Source of the DNA: Shewanella marisflavi
Lineage (GTDB): Bacteria; Pseudomonadota; Gammaproteobacteria; Enterobacterales; Shewanellaceae
DNA: 64,000 nt
Assembly: GCF_023283925.1 (NCBI RefSeq)
Contig: NZ_JAKIKX010000008.1
Coordinates: 124,001-188,000 of the forward strand
Direction of reading: 5' to 3'
Numbering within the stretch: position 1 is the stretch's first letter; each line of letters begins with the position of its first letter. Below, piece after piece: positions 35,759 to 45,887 of this stretch. A program made the position numbers and the translations under genes. The notes under the pieces were generated by a model, which ran no database searches, was not told where the DNA came from, and worked only from the letters and a program-made list of their open reading frames with translations.

Positions 35759-38353
35759 TTAAAACTCGTTCCACTCTTCGTTGCTGATGTTCAGTGGGCC
35801 ATGGCTGTCGCCCGACACTAACGAGAGTGGCGCCGATATCATTCCTGAATGGGCTGGTGCCTGAGATTGGAAGAAACCAAGTTGAGCCTTCATGTTACGT
35901 GCCTGTTCGGCCATGGCATCTCCGGCGGCGGATACCTGTTCTACCAGGGCAGCATTTTGCTGGGTCATCTCATCCATCTGTGAGATCGCCTTGTTGACCT
36001 CTTGTATGCCTGCCGATTGCTGATCAGAGGCGATACTGATCTGGCTTATCATGTCGGCCACCTTAGTCACAGCCTGCACGATATCCTCAAGGGTTTCTCC
36101 TGATTGATTAACCAGCTGGGTGCCGTCTGTTACCTTGGTGACACTGTCACGGATCAGCTCCTTGATCTCTTTGGCGGCGCCGGCGCTGCGCTGAGCTAAG
36201 TTGCGAACCTCTCCGGCGACCACAGCAAAACCTCGTCCCTGCTCACCGGCTCTGGCGGCTTCGACGGCAGCGTTTAGTGCCAGTAGGTTGGTCTGGAAGG
36301 CGATCTCGTCGATCACCCCTATGATATCGGCAATGCGTTTACTCGATTCGTTGATTGCGTCCATCGCGGTGACGGCCTGCTCTACCACCTTGCCACCATG
36401 GGCGGCCTTAGTATTAGCTTCTTGGGCAAGTTGGTTGGCAACTGTGGCATTTTGTGCACTTTGGGTCACAGTTGCTGTCATCTCTTCCATGCTGGAAGCG
36501 GTTTCTTCCAGCGAGGCGGCCTGTTCTTCGGTGCGCTGACTCAGGTCAGCATTACCCTGAGCAATCTCTTCTGCGCCTGAGGTGACGGTATTGGCTGATT
36601 GGTTGATGCCATCGAGCACTTCCGTCAGCTTGGCAGCGGTGGCATTGGCATCGGCCTGCAATTTACCAAATTGCCCTTGGTATTCACCTTGGATCTGGCG
36701 GTTAAGATCGCCCTTAGCCAAGCCATCGAACATATTCACTACATCCCCGATCACTTGATCGGCAATACCGACCAGACGATTAAGGCCATTAGAGAGGTTG
36801 AGGAAGAAGCCTTCTTTGTCCTGAGTATCGACTCTTAGAGAGAGATCGCCTTTACCGGCGGCGCTGATGATGGAGTCAATTTCGTGTTCTATGGCGACTT
36901 CGGCGGTTCTGTCGGCCCATTCCACCACAGTGCCTATGCTCTCACCGTTAGGATCACGAATAGGGTTAGCAACGACCTGGAAGGTACGGCCACCCACCTT
37001 GAGTTGGCTGGTATAGGTAGTTGTCAGGCTCTTTAGTAGGTTTCGTTGGTGGCTAGGATTTTTGTGGAAATTGTCTATGTTGATGCCGAGCAGCTTGTTG
37101 GCATCGAACTCAGGCAGATCTTTGACGATATCCTTTTGGGCCTGTTTAAACATCTGGCTAACCGCCTTATTCATGTAGATGATGTTTAGGTCGGCGTCGG
37201 CAACCATAGTATTGGAAGACACATTGTCTAAAGCCTGCTTGATTCGAGCATTTTCGGCGGCCAGTTGGCGCTCTTTGGCCTCTTTGGCCAGCTTTTCGGT
37301 GACATCCTGCCACTCAACAACGGTACCTGTGCGGACGCCGTTTTCAAACACTGGGGTGGCGATCAGGGTAAAGTCGAGTCCTGCCACCTGGATGCTGGTG
37401 TCATAACTGTTGGTAAGCTTGTCGAGCATCTTGCGTTGATGGGCCGGGTTTTGGTGGAAGATATCTATGTTGCTGCCAACCAGGGTATCGGTATTAAACT
37501 GGCTTAACGTCTGTTGTAGGGTTGGCTCGTTATCTTTGAGCATTTGCGTGACAGAGTCGTTGAGATAGATGATGTTGTAGTCGGCATCGGCTACCATCAC
37601 GTTGGCACGGCAGACATCCAGTGCCTGTTTGATGCGACTATTTTCCTCGGCTCGTTTGTTTTCTTCTGCGGCTTTGGCCAGGGCCTCTGTCTTATCTTGC
37701 CATTCGACTACGGTAGCAATACGTTGATTATCGTCATCAAATACGGGGGAGGCGATTAAAGAAAAAATGCGGTTACCCACCTCGATTTGGGCTGAGTGAG
37801 GACGTTTAAGATCGGCAATAATTTTTTGCTGGTGGCTGGGACGTTGGTGGAAGGTGTCCATATTGGTGCCGATTAAAGTGTCGACACTAAAACTCGAAAT
37901 AGCCTGTTTTATATCTGACTCAGCCTCTTCTAAAGTATGACGCAGCGATTGATTGAGGAAGTTGATATTCCCTTGTGGATCGGCCAGCATCACATTTGCC
38001 TGACATATTTCCAGCGCCTTAAGTTGTGCCTGATGACTTTGGTTGGCTTGCCAAAGCTGGGTCAGGCCCTGACTTATTTCGCTCCAGTGAGGGTAATCGA
38101 AGGAGGAAAAACTCGGAGGATTCTTGCCGCTAATGGCGCGGTGGATCTCCTCGAAGGCTTGTTGCAGATTTTGTTTCATCTGCCCCTGTTGCGGTATCCC
38201 CATGGCGATGATGGCAATGGCAATAACCTGAGTGATCCCCACCCACAGCGACGGTTGCTGAGTGAAAGCCAATAAGGCTGCTACGGCTGCTATCAGCAGT
38301 CCGATTATCGGTAGACTGTTTGTTTTGTCAGTCTTAGTGTTCATTGCATCCAT
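35759..38353 (-). CDS. Methyl-accepting chemotaxis protein with three tandem PAS domains
   Basis: 864 residues from the ATG at 38353 (GAGG 8 bases upstream). Two hydrophobic helices at about 10-50 with almost no periplasmic loop, so sensing is cytoplasmic. Three PAS repeats follow (about 95-210, 215-330, 335-455), each with an [13 protein letters not shown] start, a [23 protein letters not shown] middle and an [15 protein letters not shown] end. After a HAMP-like linker comes the signalling domain with its tip near 694 ([19 protein letters not shown]). The C-terminus EEWNEF fits the xWxxF CheR/CheB tether. Likely a redox- or metabolic-state sensor; cofactor unknown. Confidence 0.9.
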   Translation of the reverse strand: MDAMNTKTDKTNSLPIIGLLIAAVAALLAFTQQPSLWVGITQVIAIAIIAMGIPQQGQMKQNLQQAFEEIHRAISGKNPPSFSSFDYPHWSEISQGLTQLWQANQSHQAQLKALEICQANVMLADPQGNINFLNQSLRHTLEEAESDIKQAISSFSVDTLIGTNMDTFHQRPSHQQKIIADLKRPHSAQIEVGNRIFSLIASPVFDDDNQRIATVVEWQDKTEALAKAAEENKRAEENSRIKQALDVCRANVMVADADYNIIYLNDSVTQMLKDNEPTLQQTLSQFNTDTLVGSNIDIFHQNPAHQRKMLDKLTNSYDTSIQVAGLDFTLIATPVFENGVRTGTVVEWQDVTEKLAKEAKERQLAAENARIKQALDNVSSNTMVADADLNIIYMNKAVSQMFKQAQKDIVKDLPEFDANKLLGINIDNFHKNPSHQRNLLKSLTTTYTSQLKVGGRTFQVVANPIRDPNGESIGTVVEWADRTAEVAIEHEIDSIISAAGKGDLSLRVDTQDKEGFFLNLSNGLNRLVGIADQVIGDVVNMFDGLAKGDLNRQIQGEYQGQFGKLQADANATAAKLTEVLDGINQSANTVTSGAEEIAQGNADLSQRTEEQAASLEETASSMEEMTATVTQSAQNATVANQLAQEANTKAAHGGKVVEQAVTAMDAINESSKRIADIIGVIDEIAFQTNLLALNAAVEAARAGEQGRGFAVVAGEVRNLAQRSAGAAKEIKELIRDSVTKVTDGTQLVNQSGETLEDIVQAVTKVADMISQISIASDQQSAGIQEVNKAISQMDEMTQQNAALVEQVSAAGDAMAEQARNMKAQLGFFQSQAPAHSGMISAPLSLVSGDSHGPLNISNEEWNEF

Positions 38354-38375
38354 TCTCAATTCCTCTTATGCCGAG

Positions 38376-38933
38376 TTAGGCGCTGACAGCCTGTGTTAAT
38401 TCAGCGTCAATATGATTAATGATGTTTGACAGTTGGGCCGCCTCTGGCAGTACCTCACTGCTTAGCAGGGTATTGATATCTAAAAGAATGACCATCTTGT
38501 CGTCCAGGTTGGCCAGCCCCTTAATGAAGGTAAGATCTGTATCTTCGCCAAAGTCGGGTGCATCTCTGAGATCCTTTGGCTGGACGCTAAAGACATCGGA
38601 TACGGCATCGACCACAATGCCTATAACTTTCTGCTCTTCGGCGACACTCACCTTGATAACGATCACTACGGTGGTGGGGCCATAATCCAGGCTGGCGATA
38701 CCAAATCTTTGCCTGAGATCTATGATGGGGACTATGGTGCCCCGCAGATTAATCACGCCTTTTACATGGCTAGGGGCATTCGGAATCACAGTGGTGGGTT
38801 CCCAGCCACGGATCTCTTGTACCGAGAGAATGTCTACACCGTACTCTTCGTCTGCCATGATGAAGGTAAGGTATTGAGCGCTGCTATCATCTTTTGCGGC
38901 TAGGGTGATTGTCTCTTCATCTGCCAGAGTCAT
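38376..38933 (-). CDS. cheW: CheW-like coupling protein
   Basis: 185 residues, one CheW domain (about 18-165): YLTFIMADEEYGVDILSVQE, VKGVINLRGTIVPIIDLRQRF, VVDAVSDVFSVQPKD. It links receptors to CheA. Located between cheA (upstream) and the triple-PAS receptor (downstream). Its ATG follows GGAGA at 7 bases. Confidence 0.93.
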   Translation of the reverse strand: MTLADEETITLAAKDDSSAQYLTFIMADEEYGVDILSVQEIRGWEPTTVIPNAPSHVKGVINLRGTIVPIIDLRQRFGIASLDYGPTTVVIVIKVSVAEEQKVIGIVVDAVSDVFSVQPKDLRDAPDFGEDTDLTFIKGLANLDDKMVILLDINTLLSSEVLPEAAQLSNIINHIDAELTQAVSA

Positions 38934-38962
38934 GATTGAGTCTCCATCTGTAATTTCGGAAG

Positions 38963-40984
38963 TTAGGCGGCGTGTTCTTGGACGCTATTGATCCCGGTGA
39001 GGCTTACTAGTCCGGCAATATCTATGATCAGAGCGACTGTTCCATCACCCAATATGGTTGCGCCAGATATCCCCGCAACTTTGCTGTAGTTGTCCTCCAG
39101 GCTCTTAATCACGACTTGTTGTTGGGATAAGAGTTCATCAACCAGTAGGCCCACCTTGTCATTATTGGCATCGACCACCATCACCAAGCCATCCTTTATC
39201 TTCTTGGCATCGGCGTCATGTTTAAAGGCATCAAAAACCTTGATCACAGGAAGATACTCGTCCCGTAAACGGATCACTTCATGTTCTTCACCCAGGCGGT
39301 TGATGTGGGCTGGTGGTACCTCTAAGGATTCGTGGATCGAGACCAGAGGGATCACATAGGTATGGCTGCCTATGCGCACCAGCTGGCCGTCGAGAATGGC
39401 CAAGGTCAGTGGCAGGCGTATGGTGAATCGACTGCCTTTATCTGGTGAGGATTTAAGCTCTATGGTGCCGCTGAGTTCATGAATGTTTCTTAGTACCACA
39501 TCCATGCCGACGCCACGCCCAGAGAGGTCAGATACGGCTTCTGCGGTGGAGAATCCAGGCTTAAAGATGAGCTGATGAATCGCTTCTTCACTCAGTTCTT
39601 CTTCTGCGCCGACCAAACCTTTCTCTCTTGCCTTAGCAAGAATTTTTTGCGTGTTTAGCCCTGCACCATCGTCGATAATCTCTATGATGATATTACCGCC
39701 CTGATGGAAAGCATTCAGTGTCAGAGTGCCAGTTTCCGCCTTACCTTTCTGTTTGCGTACTTCTGGCGTTTCCAGGCCGTGATCGAGAGAGTTGCGCACC
39801 AGGTGCACCATAGGGTCGACGATTTTTTCCATCACGGTTTTATCAAGTTCCGTATCTTCCCCTTTAAGGACAAGCTCAACCTTCTTGTTAAGTTGTTGGC
39901 CGATATCCCGCACTAGTCGAGGAAAGCGGTTAAAGGCAAAGCTGATGGGCAGCATGCGTATCTGCATGACGCTCTCTTGAAGATCCCGGGTATGGCTGGC
40001 CAACTGCTCTAGCCCTTGCTTCATGGTGATAAAGGATTCTGGGGTGATCTCGTCCTGCTGGCCAATCTGACTCAGCATCGCCTGGGTGATCACTAACTCA
40101 CCCACCATGTTAATCAGCAGATCAATTTTTTCTATGCTGACGCGGATAGAGCCAGCGTCTTGGGTTTTATTGCTGACAGGGCTGGGTTTAGCCGGTGGAG
40201 CGATCTTTTCTACTGGCGCACTTACGCTGGCCGCAGGTTCTGGTGATGCTGGCTTGTCATCTATTTTTACTTCTTGAGTCTTGGGCTGAGCCTGATAGTC
40301 GATCTCGCATTCATCTTCGACCCACTCGAAGGCTTCCTTGATACGTGATAGCGGCTCATCTGTGGTAAGGCTAAGAGACCAACTGAGGTTGCAGGCTTCA
40401 GGGTCATACTGGGTAAAATCTGGGATCTCCTGAGGAATAAGCTCAACGCTTAGCTCGCCGCATTGTCTGAGTTCGTTAAACATCAAGATAGGATCATTGC
40501 CGTAACGCAGTATGTCGATACCCGCCTTAAAGGTGATCTGCCAGGTGGTGAGTTCAGTTGGAGTGTCTTCTTGTGCAGTTTCTCCTTGGGGCTGAGCTTG
40601 ACTTAACTCGGCGGCAAACTTCTGTTCCAGTTCGGCGAGCATAGGATCGTCGAAGGTGCGCTGATGCATCACAGCGTCTAGCATGTTGCGTAGCAAATCG
40701 ACCGATAGCAGTAAGATATCTTGATGATGACCAGTCATCTCCCGGCGGCCATCACGGATCTCGTCGAGTAGAGTTTCAAGTAGGTGGGTGTAATTGGCGA
40801 CTTGGTTAAAGCCAAAGGTACCACTGCCCCCCTTGATGGAGTGTGCAGCCCTAAAAATTGTATTGATGGCCTCGGGATCTGGCGAGGAGATATCGAGCTT
40901 TAGCAGCTCTGACTCCATATTTTCTAAGCCTTCTAGACTTTCTTCGAAGAAGACTTGGCTAAATTGACTGAGATCAATTTCCAT
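38963..40984 (-). CDS. cheA: Chemotaxis histidine kinase
   Basis: 673 residues. P1/Hpt domain with phosphoacceptor His48 (FRAAHSIKGGSGTFGF), a P2-like region around 150-235, a Pro/Ala-rich linker, then the dimerization domain (GSIRVSIEKIDLLINMVGEL), HATPase (HLVRNSLDHGLE near 401, DDGAGLN, GRGVGMDVV) and a C-terminal CheW-like domain (about 530-665). It phosphorylates the CheY and CheB in the same operon. Confidence 0.95.
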   Translation of the reverse strand: MEIDLSQFSQVFFEESLEGLENMESELLKLDISSPDPEAINTIFRAAHSIKGGSGTFGFNQVANYTHLLETLLDEIRDGRREMTGHHQDILLLSVDLLRNMLDAVMHQRTFDDPMLAELEQKFAAELSQAQPQGETAQEDTPTELTTWQITFKAGIDILRYGNDPILMFNELRQCGELSVELIPQEIPDFTQYDPEACNLSWSLSLTTDEPLSRIKEAFEWVEDECEIDYQAQPKTQEVKIDDKPASPEPAASVSAPVEKIAPPAKPSPVSNKTQDAGSIRVSIEKIDLLINMVGELVITQAMLSQIGQQDEITPESFITMKQGLEQLASHTRDLQESVMQIRMLPISFAFNRFPRLVRDIGQQLNKKVELVLKGEDTELDKTVMEKIVDPMVHLVRNSLDHGLETPEVRKQKGKAETGTLTLNAFHQGGNIIIEIIDDGAGLNTQKILAKAREKGLVGAEEELSEEAIHQLIFKPGFSTAEAVSDLSGRGVGMDVVLRNIHELSGTIELKSSPDKGSRFTIRLPLTLAILDGQLVRIGSHTYVIPLVSIHESLEVPPAHINRLGEEHEVIRLRDEYLPVIKVFDAFKHDADAKKIKDGLVMVVDANNDKVGLLVDELLSQQQVVIKSLEDNYSKVAGISGATILGDGTVALIIDIAGLVSLTGINSVQEHAA

Positions 40985-41006
40985 ATCAATACCATCCGCG
41001 ATCAGA

Positions 41007-41369
41007 TTAACGTAAGACCTTGTTGACTGTGGCGAGCAGCTGGTCTGGATTGAAAGGCTTAACTATCCAGCCGGTAGCGCCAGCCGAACGTCCTTCCTGT
41101 TTCTTGTCGCTGCCCGATTCAGTAGTGAGCATCAGCAAGGGAGTAAACTTATAGTTGGGTAGGCTGCGTAGATTACGGATCAGGGTGATACCATCCATAA
41201 CAGGCATGTTGACGTCCGAGATCACCAAGTCATAGTCTTGGCTTTTTGCCTGAGTCAGTGCTTCATCGCCGTTGCAGGCCTCGGTTACATCGAATCCTGC
41301 CGTTTTTAGGGTAAATCCCACCATTTGGCGCATAGAGGCAGAATCATCCACAGCTAATATTTTCTTCAT
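41007..41369 (-). CDS. CheY-like single-domain response regulator
   Basis: 120 residues from the ATG at 41369. Receiver residues: Asp8/Asp9, phosphoacceptor Asp52 (LVISDVNMPVMDG), Thr in LMLTTESG, and Lys near 104 (GWIVKPF). Its start overlaps the STAS gene stop (ATGA), so translation is coupled. It may be the output regulator of this chemosensory system; flagellar motor binding is not proved by sequence. Confidence 0.9.
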   Translation of the reverse strand: MKKILAVDDSASMRQMVGFTLKTAGFDVTEACNGDEALTQAKSQDYDLVISDVNMPVMDGITLIRNLRSLPNYKFTPLLMLTTESGSDKKQEGRSAGATGWIVKPFNPDQLLATVNKVLR

Positions 41370-41665
41370 TCCTGTTTTGTCTCCTGGGCAAGCGCAAATA
41401 TCTGGGTAGCGTCCAGCCCCAGTTCGGCCAAGATCTGATCGACTTCTGTGGCGGGGCGGGTCCACTGGATGTTCTGGTGATGCGATTGACAATAGTGGCT
41501 CAGAAAATAAAGCAGCTGAGCTCCGGCAGTATCGATACGAGACAACTGGCTGGCATCGACATGTAAAGCATCAGAATTGGCGAGTTGTTCGACAATATCG
41601 TGGTGAACCTGCTGGATGTTACGAATCGTCAGCTCAGATGCTAAGCGAATCGGACTCTGGGTCAT
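41366..41665 (-). CDS. STAS-domain protein (anti-sigma-factor-antagonist type)
   Basis: 99 residues, one STAS domain: LASELTIRNIQQVHHDIVEQ, DALHVDASQLSRIDTAGAQLL, then ILAELGLD. The phosphorylatable position of SpoIIAA-like proteins is Thr in IDTAGAQ. It is the first gene of the chemotaxis operon, with GAGGAGCCCGTC before the ATG. In this setting it may act as a phospho-switch rather than controlling sigma. Partner unknown. Confidence 0.8.
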   Translation of the reverse strand: MTQSPIRLASELTIRNIQQVHHDIVEQLANSDALHVDASQLSRIDTAGAQLLYFLSHYCQSHHQNIQWTRPATEVDQILAELGLDATQIFALAQETKQE

Positions 41666-41827
41666 GACGGGCTCCTCTACAATCCCTGTTATTAAAACTC
41701 CACTAAGATCAAAAGATAGACGGTAATTTAGAGGCTTGCCTGAAAAATAACAGTTTTTTAGCTAAATCTGATGTAATGGCAGCGACCCAGTCACCACCAC
41801 TTAGAGGATGTTGGTAGGGCTATGCTG

Positions 41828-42463
41828 CTATTCACCATAGTGAGTGGCGACAGCGATCACGTCATGGATGAGATCTTTATTGCGGATTTGCGGGATTTGC
41901 TTGGGATCTTGGCTGCTAGGCTTTACCGTTGCCACCCGCGTGCCATCGGGTGAGATCAGTACCATAGAGGCACTATGGTCGACCTGATAGTTTTCTCCGT
42001 CACCCACCATGGTGTAGACGAAACCCAGCTCCCGTGTTAGTGGGAGTAACTGGGCGTGGGATGCCGTGACGGCGATGAAGTTTGGATTGAAGAAGTTTAT
42101 GTAATCATAGAGCTTTTGCTGGGTGTCTCTGGCGGGGTCCGCGGAGAGAAAGATCACTTGCAGATCAACGACGCCTTCGAGTTGCTGATAAGCCGCCGCC
42201 AGCTTTCCCATTGTGGTGGGGCAGACATCCGGGCAGGAGGTGTAGCCAACGAAAAACAGGCTCCATTTATCTTTTAGCTGCGCATTGGTAAAAGGGTTTC
42301 CTCGCTGATCTGTCAGGACAAAGGGCGACAGTGGCCGCTGCTGAGGATATATGTAGCTGGTGAGTAGTTCGGGCGGCGGTGTAGGCCGCGTGTAACTGAC
42401 GGCAGCCAGCGTTCCCAGCAGGGCAAAAGCGACTAAGGCTGAGATAACAAATACTGGCTTCAT
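41828..42463 (-). CDS. SCO1/SenC/PrrC-family copper chaperone for cytochrome oxidase
   Basis: 211 residues. N-terminal anchor helix (5-23). Thioredoxin-like domain with copper ligands Cys77 and Cys81 (SCPDVCPTTMG) and a conserved His near 168 (VDHSAS). Sco proteins deliver copper to, and reduce, the CuA site of cytochrome c oxidase subunit II. Last gene of the minus-strand cox operon, 4 bases after cyoE. Confidence 0.9.
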   Translation of the reverse strand: MKPVFVISALVAFALLGTLAAVSYTRPTPPPELLTSYIYPQQRPLSPFVLTDQRGNPFTNAQLKDKWSLFFVGYTSCPDVCPTTMGKLAAAYQQLEGVVDLQVIFLSADPARDTQQKLYDYINFFNPNFIAVTASHAQLLPLTRELGFVYTMVGDGENYQVDHSASMVLISPDGTRVATVKPSSQDPKQIPQIRNKDLIHDVIAVATHYGE

Positions 42464-42467
42464 CGAA

Positions 42468-43370
42468 TTAGCTCCAAAGATAGTGGTCGACCAAGAGCAG
42501 CAAAAATAGCAGCATCAAATGGTAGATTGAGAAGCGAAATACCTGCATGGCAAGACCCGGTTCATCCCGGTATTTGAGCTGCCAGGCCTTGTAGATAAAG
42601 CCGCAGCTTAGCAAGGTAGAGCCTACAAGGTAGAGGGGACCGCACATACCCACGAGCACAGGGTAGAGACAAGCCAGAGCCAGCAGTACCGTATAGAGCA
42701 AAATACAGGTCTTGGTAAACTCAACGCCATGGGTGACGGGCAGCATAGGTACATCGACTTTGGCGTATTCGGCACGTCTGTGGATCGCCAGCGCCCAGAA
42801 ATGGGGTGGTGTCCAAGCGAAGATGATGATGACCAGCAGCAGGGCATGGCCATGAAACTCACCGGTGATCGCCGTCCAGCCCAGCAGCGGTGGCATGGCC
42901 CCAGCGAGTCCGCCAACGACGATGTTTTGTGGTGTGGCTCGTTTTAGGTAGGCGGTGTAGATCACGGCGTAGCCAACAAGACTAGCGAAAGTGAGCCAAG
43001 CGGTAAGCGGGTTAACGGCCCAATAGAGTAGCCAAAAGCCAAGTACCGCCATGCTGGTGGCAAAGGTCAAAGCCTTGGAAATAGAGACGCGCCCTTTAGG
43101 CAGCGGTCGGTTGTAGGTGCGAGCCATCAGACCGTCGATGCGGCGATCGATCAGGTGATTGTAGGCCGCTGCTGCACCAGCCATCATGCCTATCCCGACT
43201 AGGCCTGCAACCAAGGGCTGCAGGGGGACTGCACCAGGAACCGCCAGGCACATCCCGACTAATACTGTGAGTAACATGAGGGCGACCACCTTAGGTTTGG
43301 TCATCTCTAGATAGGCTCGCCAGGGAAGGGGCGTTACGGCATGCTTGGTCATTATCATAGGTTTGGCCAT
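42468..43370 (-). CDS. cyoE: Protohaem IX farnesyltransferase (haem O synthase)
   Basis: 300 residues, about nine transmembrane helices of the UbiA superfamily. Active-site motifs [20 protein letters not shown] (Asp-rich) and [20 protein letters not shown] are intact. It adds farnesyl to haem B to make haem O, which CtaA (next gene upstream) converts to haem A. AAGGAGGCACTGCC precedes the ATG. Confidence 0.94.
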   Translation of the reverse strand: MAKPMIMTKHAVTPLPWRAYLEMTKPKVVALMLLTVLVGMCLAVPGAVPLQPLVAGLVGIGMMAGAAAAYNHLIDRRIDGLMARTYNRPLPKGRVSISKALTFATSMAVLGFWLLYWAVNPLTAWLTFASLVGYAVIYTAYLKRATPQNIVVGGLAGAMPPLLGWTAITGEFHGHALLLVIIIFAWTPPHFWALAIHRRAEYAKVDVPMLPVTHGVEFTKTCILLYTVLLALACLYPVLVGMCGPLYLVGSTLLSCGFIYKAWQLKYRDEPGLAMQVFRFSIYHLMLLFLLLLVDHYLWS

Positions 43371-43382
43371 GGCAGTGCCTCC

Positions 43383-44366
43383 TTATGCTTTACGCCACAG
43401 GGCGTAGTTGATGAAGACTAACGTGAGTAATAAGAGTGCAGCACCAGCGTTGTGAGAGACGGCTATCCCTAACGGCAGGTGCAGCACTACATTGCTGATA
43501 CCCAGTGCTATTTGAAGGCATAACAGGCCCAGCAGTGTCCAGGCGCTGCGTTTCATTAGCTGAGACTGGGACAGTGTGACCATGCGATACACCAACCATA
43601 ATATGGCGCAGGCGGTGATGATGGCCCCAAACCTGTGGGCGACATGAATCGTCATTCTTGATGAATAGTCCAGGATGCCAAACTCATAGCTGCCCTCTGT
43701 CGTATGCAGAGGGTAGAAGGCGTGCAGTGGATCTAAGTTGCTCATCCAGTCGCCTTCGCAGATTGGCAATGTGGTACAGGCCAGCGCAGCATAGTTAGAT
43801 GAGGTCCATCCGCCCAGGATGATCTGCAGTATGAGTAATATTAGGCAGAGCAGGGCATAGGGGGCCAGCTTTCGGAGCCTGGGGTCACCGCCGGGGATTC
43901 GCAGTGGCTTGGTTCTAAGGTAAAGCACCCACAGCAGGGAAAAGAGGGCGAAACCGCCGATTAGATGAGACATCACCACTATGGGCATGAGCTTCATCGT
44001 TACCGTCCACATCCCTAATGCCGCCTGAAACAGGATCAGCAAGGCGATGAAACTGGGCAGTTTCTTCGGCGCGTCAGCTTGTCTGAAGCTGATAAAGAGA
44101 ATGTATAGCACCAACAGCCCAAGCGTTCCGGCAATATACCTGTGTATCATCTCAAGCCAGGCTTTATCTTGTTCTATCGTGTGTTCGGGAAAGTTGTCTT
44201 GCGCTTTTGCCAGCTCATGGCTTTGAGTAGGCACCTTGAGCATGCCATAGCAGCCTGGCCAGTCTGGGCACCCCAAACCCGCGTCAGACAGCCGCGTATA
44301 GGCGCCCATAAGAATGACGCACAGGGTAAAGACTAAGGTGAGTTTAAGTAGGGATGTGATCTGCAT
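43383..44366 (-). CDS. ctaA: Haem A synthase (COX15/CtaA)
   Basis: 327 residues, eight transmembrane helices. Family motifs: YTRLSDAGLGCPDWPGCYG at the N-terminus, EMIHRYIAG (haem His), HLIGGFALF and HVAHRFGA with the second-half His pair (SHNAGAA). It oxidises the haem O methyl to formyl for the aa3 oxidase. Its ATG overlaps the stop of the upstream gene (TAATG). Confidence 0.93.
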   Translation of the reverse strand: MQITSLLKLTLVFTLCVILMGAYTRLSDAGLGCPDWPGCYGMLKVPTQSHELAKAQDNFPEHTIEQDKAWLEMIHRYIAGTLGLLVLYILFISFRQADAPKKLPSFIALLILFQAALGMWTVTMKLMPIVVMSHLIGGFALFSLLWVLYLRTKPLRIPGGDPRLRKLAPYALLCLILLILQIILGGWTSSNYAALACTTLPICEGDWMSNLDPLHAFYPLHTTEGSYEFGILDYSSRMTIHVAHRFGAIITACAILWLVYRMVTLSQSQLMKRSAWTLLGLLCLQIALGISNVVLHLPLGIAVSHNAGAALLLLTLVFINYALWRKA

Positions 44367-44917
44367 TAGCCAACCCTCGACAGTTTAAGCATCTTTCTTA
44401 AGTCGGCGATCAGCGCCTTACCAAGCATGATTTGGGCTTGTTCATCGCCTACCTGCTGATAGCGCATAACCAGGGAACCTAGGGGATCGACTATGATGAT
44501 CTCTTGCTGGGTGAGCATCTGGCTCATTGCCTCAGTGGCCTTGGCCGTGGTAAAGCTAAATGTGCTTTTTTCTAATGCAGCCAGATCGCTATTTTCTTGC
44601 AGTAAAATAATCGGATTGACCCTATGTTGATCGCGTCCGAGTGCTATTTGGCTCTGATGCAGTATGTAGAGCCTATCCTGACAGGCTTGAACACAATCTT
44701 GGGGTAGCAGATAGATCATCTGCCAGTGCTTAGGCATGGGATTGGTCATTGCCAGGCTAGCATAGTTGGTATCGGGCGGTAATAGCTCGCCCTTATTGGT
44801 GGCGCCACCATGATAGAGGTTCAGGCTGAGCACCAATTTAGCGACAGCGACCGGTAAGACAAATACCAGTAACAGTATGAGTAAAGGTTTCGCGCCTCGT
44901 GTCTTTGGGGATTTCAT
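44366..44917 (-). CDS. Membrane-anchored SCO/thioredoxin-like cytochrome oxidase assembly protein
   Basis: 183 residues. One N-terminal helix (about 12-32), then a periplasmic domain reading as a diverged SCO fold: WQMIYLLPQDCVQACQDRLY with a CxxxC, HQSQIALGRDQHRV, and EIIIVDPLGSLVMRY near the C-terminus. The CxxxC suggests possible copper or thiol chemistry; a Sco-type conserved His is not evident. Such genes occur between surf1 and ctaA in other proteobacterial cox operons. The specific role is unknown. Confidence 0.65.
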   Translation of the reverse strand: MKSPKTRGAKPLLILLLVFVLPVAVAKLVLSLNLYHGGATNKGELLPPDTNYASLAMTNPMPKHWQMIYLLPQDCVQACQDRLYILHQSQIALGRDQHRVNPIILLQENSDLAALEKSTFSFTTAKATEAMSQMLTQQEIIIVDPLGSLVMRYQQVGDEQAQIMLGKALIADLRKMLKLSRVG

Positions 44918-45095
44918 CTTAATCCTCTGGTTGATTATTTTATGGGCTTAGCGCTGGCCAGACACCGAAAAATTATCAACTCCCTGAGACGGCTAGGAAG
45001 TGACGATTTATTGCGTTTAGTACGCCTGTGATCAGAAGTACTTAGTGTTTAACCTACAGGGTCTGGTTCATTAGCGCAACATTTGACAAACCTCT

Positions 45096-45887
45096 TTATT
45101 TTTCTTTGGAATTTTTATTTTTCCTCTTCAATATCAACAGGTAAATCATTAGTAGTAGAAAGGCGCCAGCCATTGAAAACCACTGTATGGCATAGCCTTG
45201 ATGCTTCTGCGCGCTCAAGGGAATGGGTTGCCAGGGATGAGGTAAATCACTACCGGGTATCACTTGAGGCTGCAGTATGGCCGGGGCAAGCGCAAATTGG
45301 AGCCGCTGTGCCAGTTCCGGCAGATTAAGGTTCTGTATGCGCATGGGGTTACCGGTTTCCGCCAGTAGCTGTTCACTCAAGGGGTTAGTGGATTTCTGGT
45401 ACACACGACCTTCGAGAAATATGGGGGCGGTGAGCCTGTCCAGATGAGGTAACTGGCGACGATCTGGGCCCCCTGTAATGAAACCAAGTTCTACCAAGAG
45501 TCTTGGGCCGTTTTCCTGGACACGCATGACCTGGTAGGCGAGGTAACCGACCCGTCCTTCGTAAACCTGATTGTCGAGCAATATGATTGGCGCATCGACT
45601 GGACTCGCCGTTACCGCTAGCCGATAACCTGTTAACGATTCGGTTTTTCCCAGCGCCAGTAGCTGGGAATAGGTTAGGGGTGCCTCTGCTTGCCTGAGTT
45701 CAAGCGTTTGCTCAAGCGCCTGCTTCTCGGTCGCTCTTTCGAGTTGCCAAAGACCTAGCTTGACCAAGATAGCGAATACCAGCAAAGTAACTAAAACGAT
45801 AAAAATCGTGCCGCCGCGAATTGTGGGAGCCTTGATGAGCGAAATATTGCTGTTTAAGATCGTCTTAGTACTGCTATTAGTCTTCAT
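45096..45887 (-). CDS. SURF1-family cytochrome oxidase assembly protein
   Basis: 263 residues from the ATG at 45887. The start is uncertain: ribosome binding is weak and longer frames exist to 46025. Two transmembrane helices bracket the periplasmic domain (about 25-48 and 235-255). SURF1 hallmarks: KLGLWQLERATEKQ, DNQVYEGRVGYLAYQVM, VELGFITGGPDRRQLP and GYAIQWFSMAGAFLLLMI. SURF1 assists haem a insertion into subunit I. Its 5' end overlaps the opposite-strand DUF2909 gene by about 53 bases. Confidence 0.85.
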   Translation of the reverse strand: MKTNSSTKTILNSNISLIKAPTIRGGTIFIVLVTLLVFAILVKLGLWQLERATEKQALEQTLELRQAEAPLTYSQLLALGKTESLTGYRLAVTASPVDAPIILLDNQVYEGRVGYLAYQVMRVQENGPRLLVELGFITGGPDRRQLPHLDRLTAPIFLEGRVYQKSTNPLSEQLLAETGNPMRIQNLNLPELAQRLQFALAPAILQPQVIPGSDLPHPWQPIPLSAQKHQGYAIQWFSMAGAFLLLMIYLLILKRKNKNSKEK

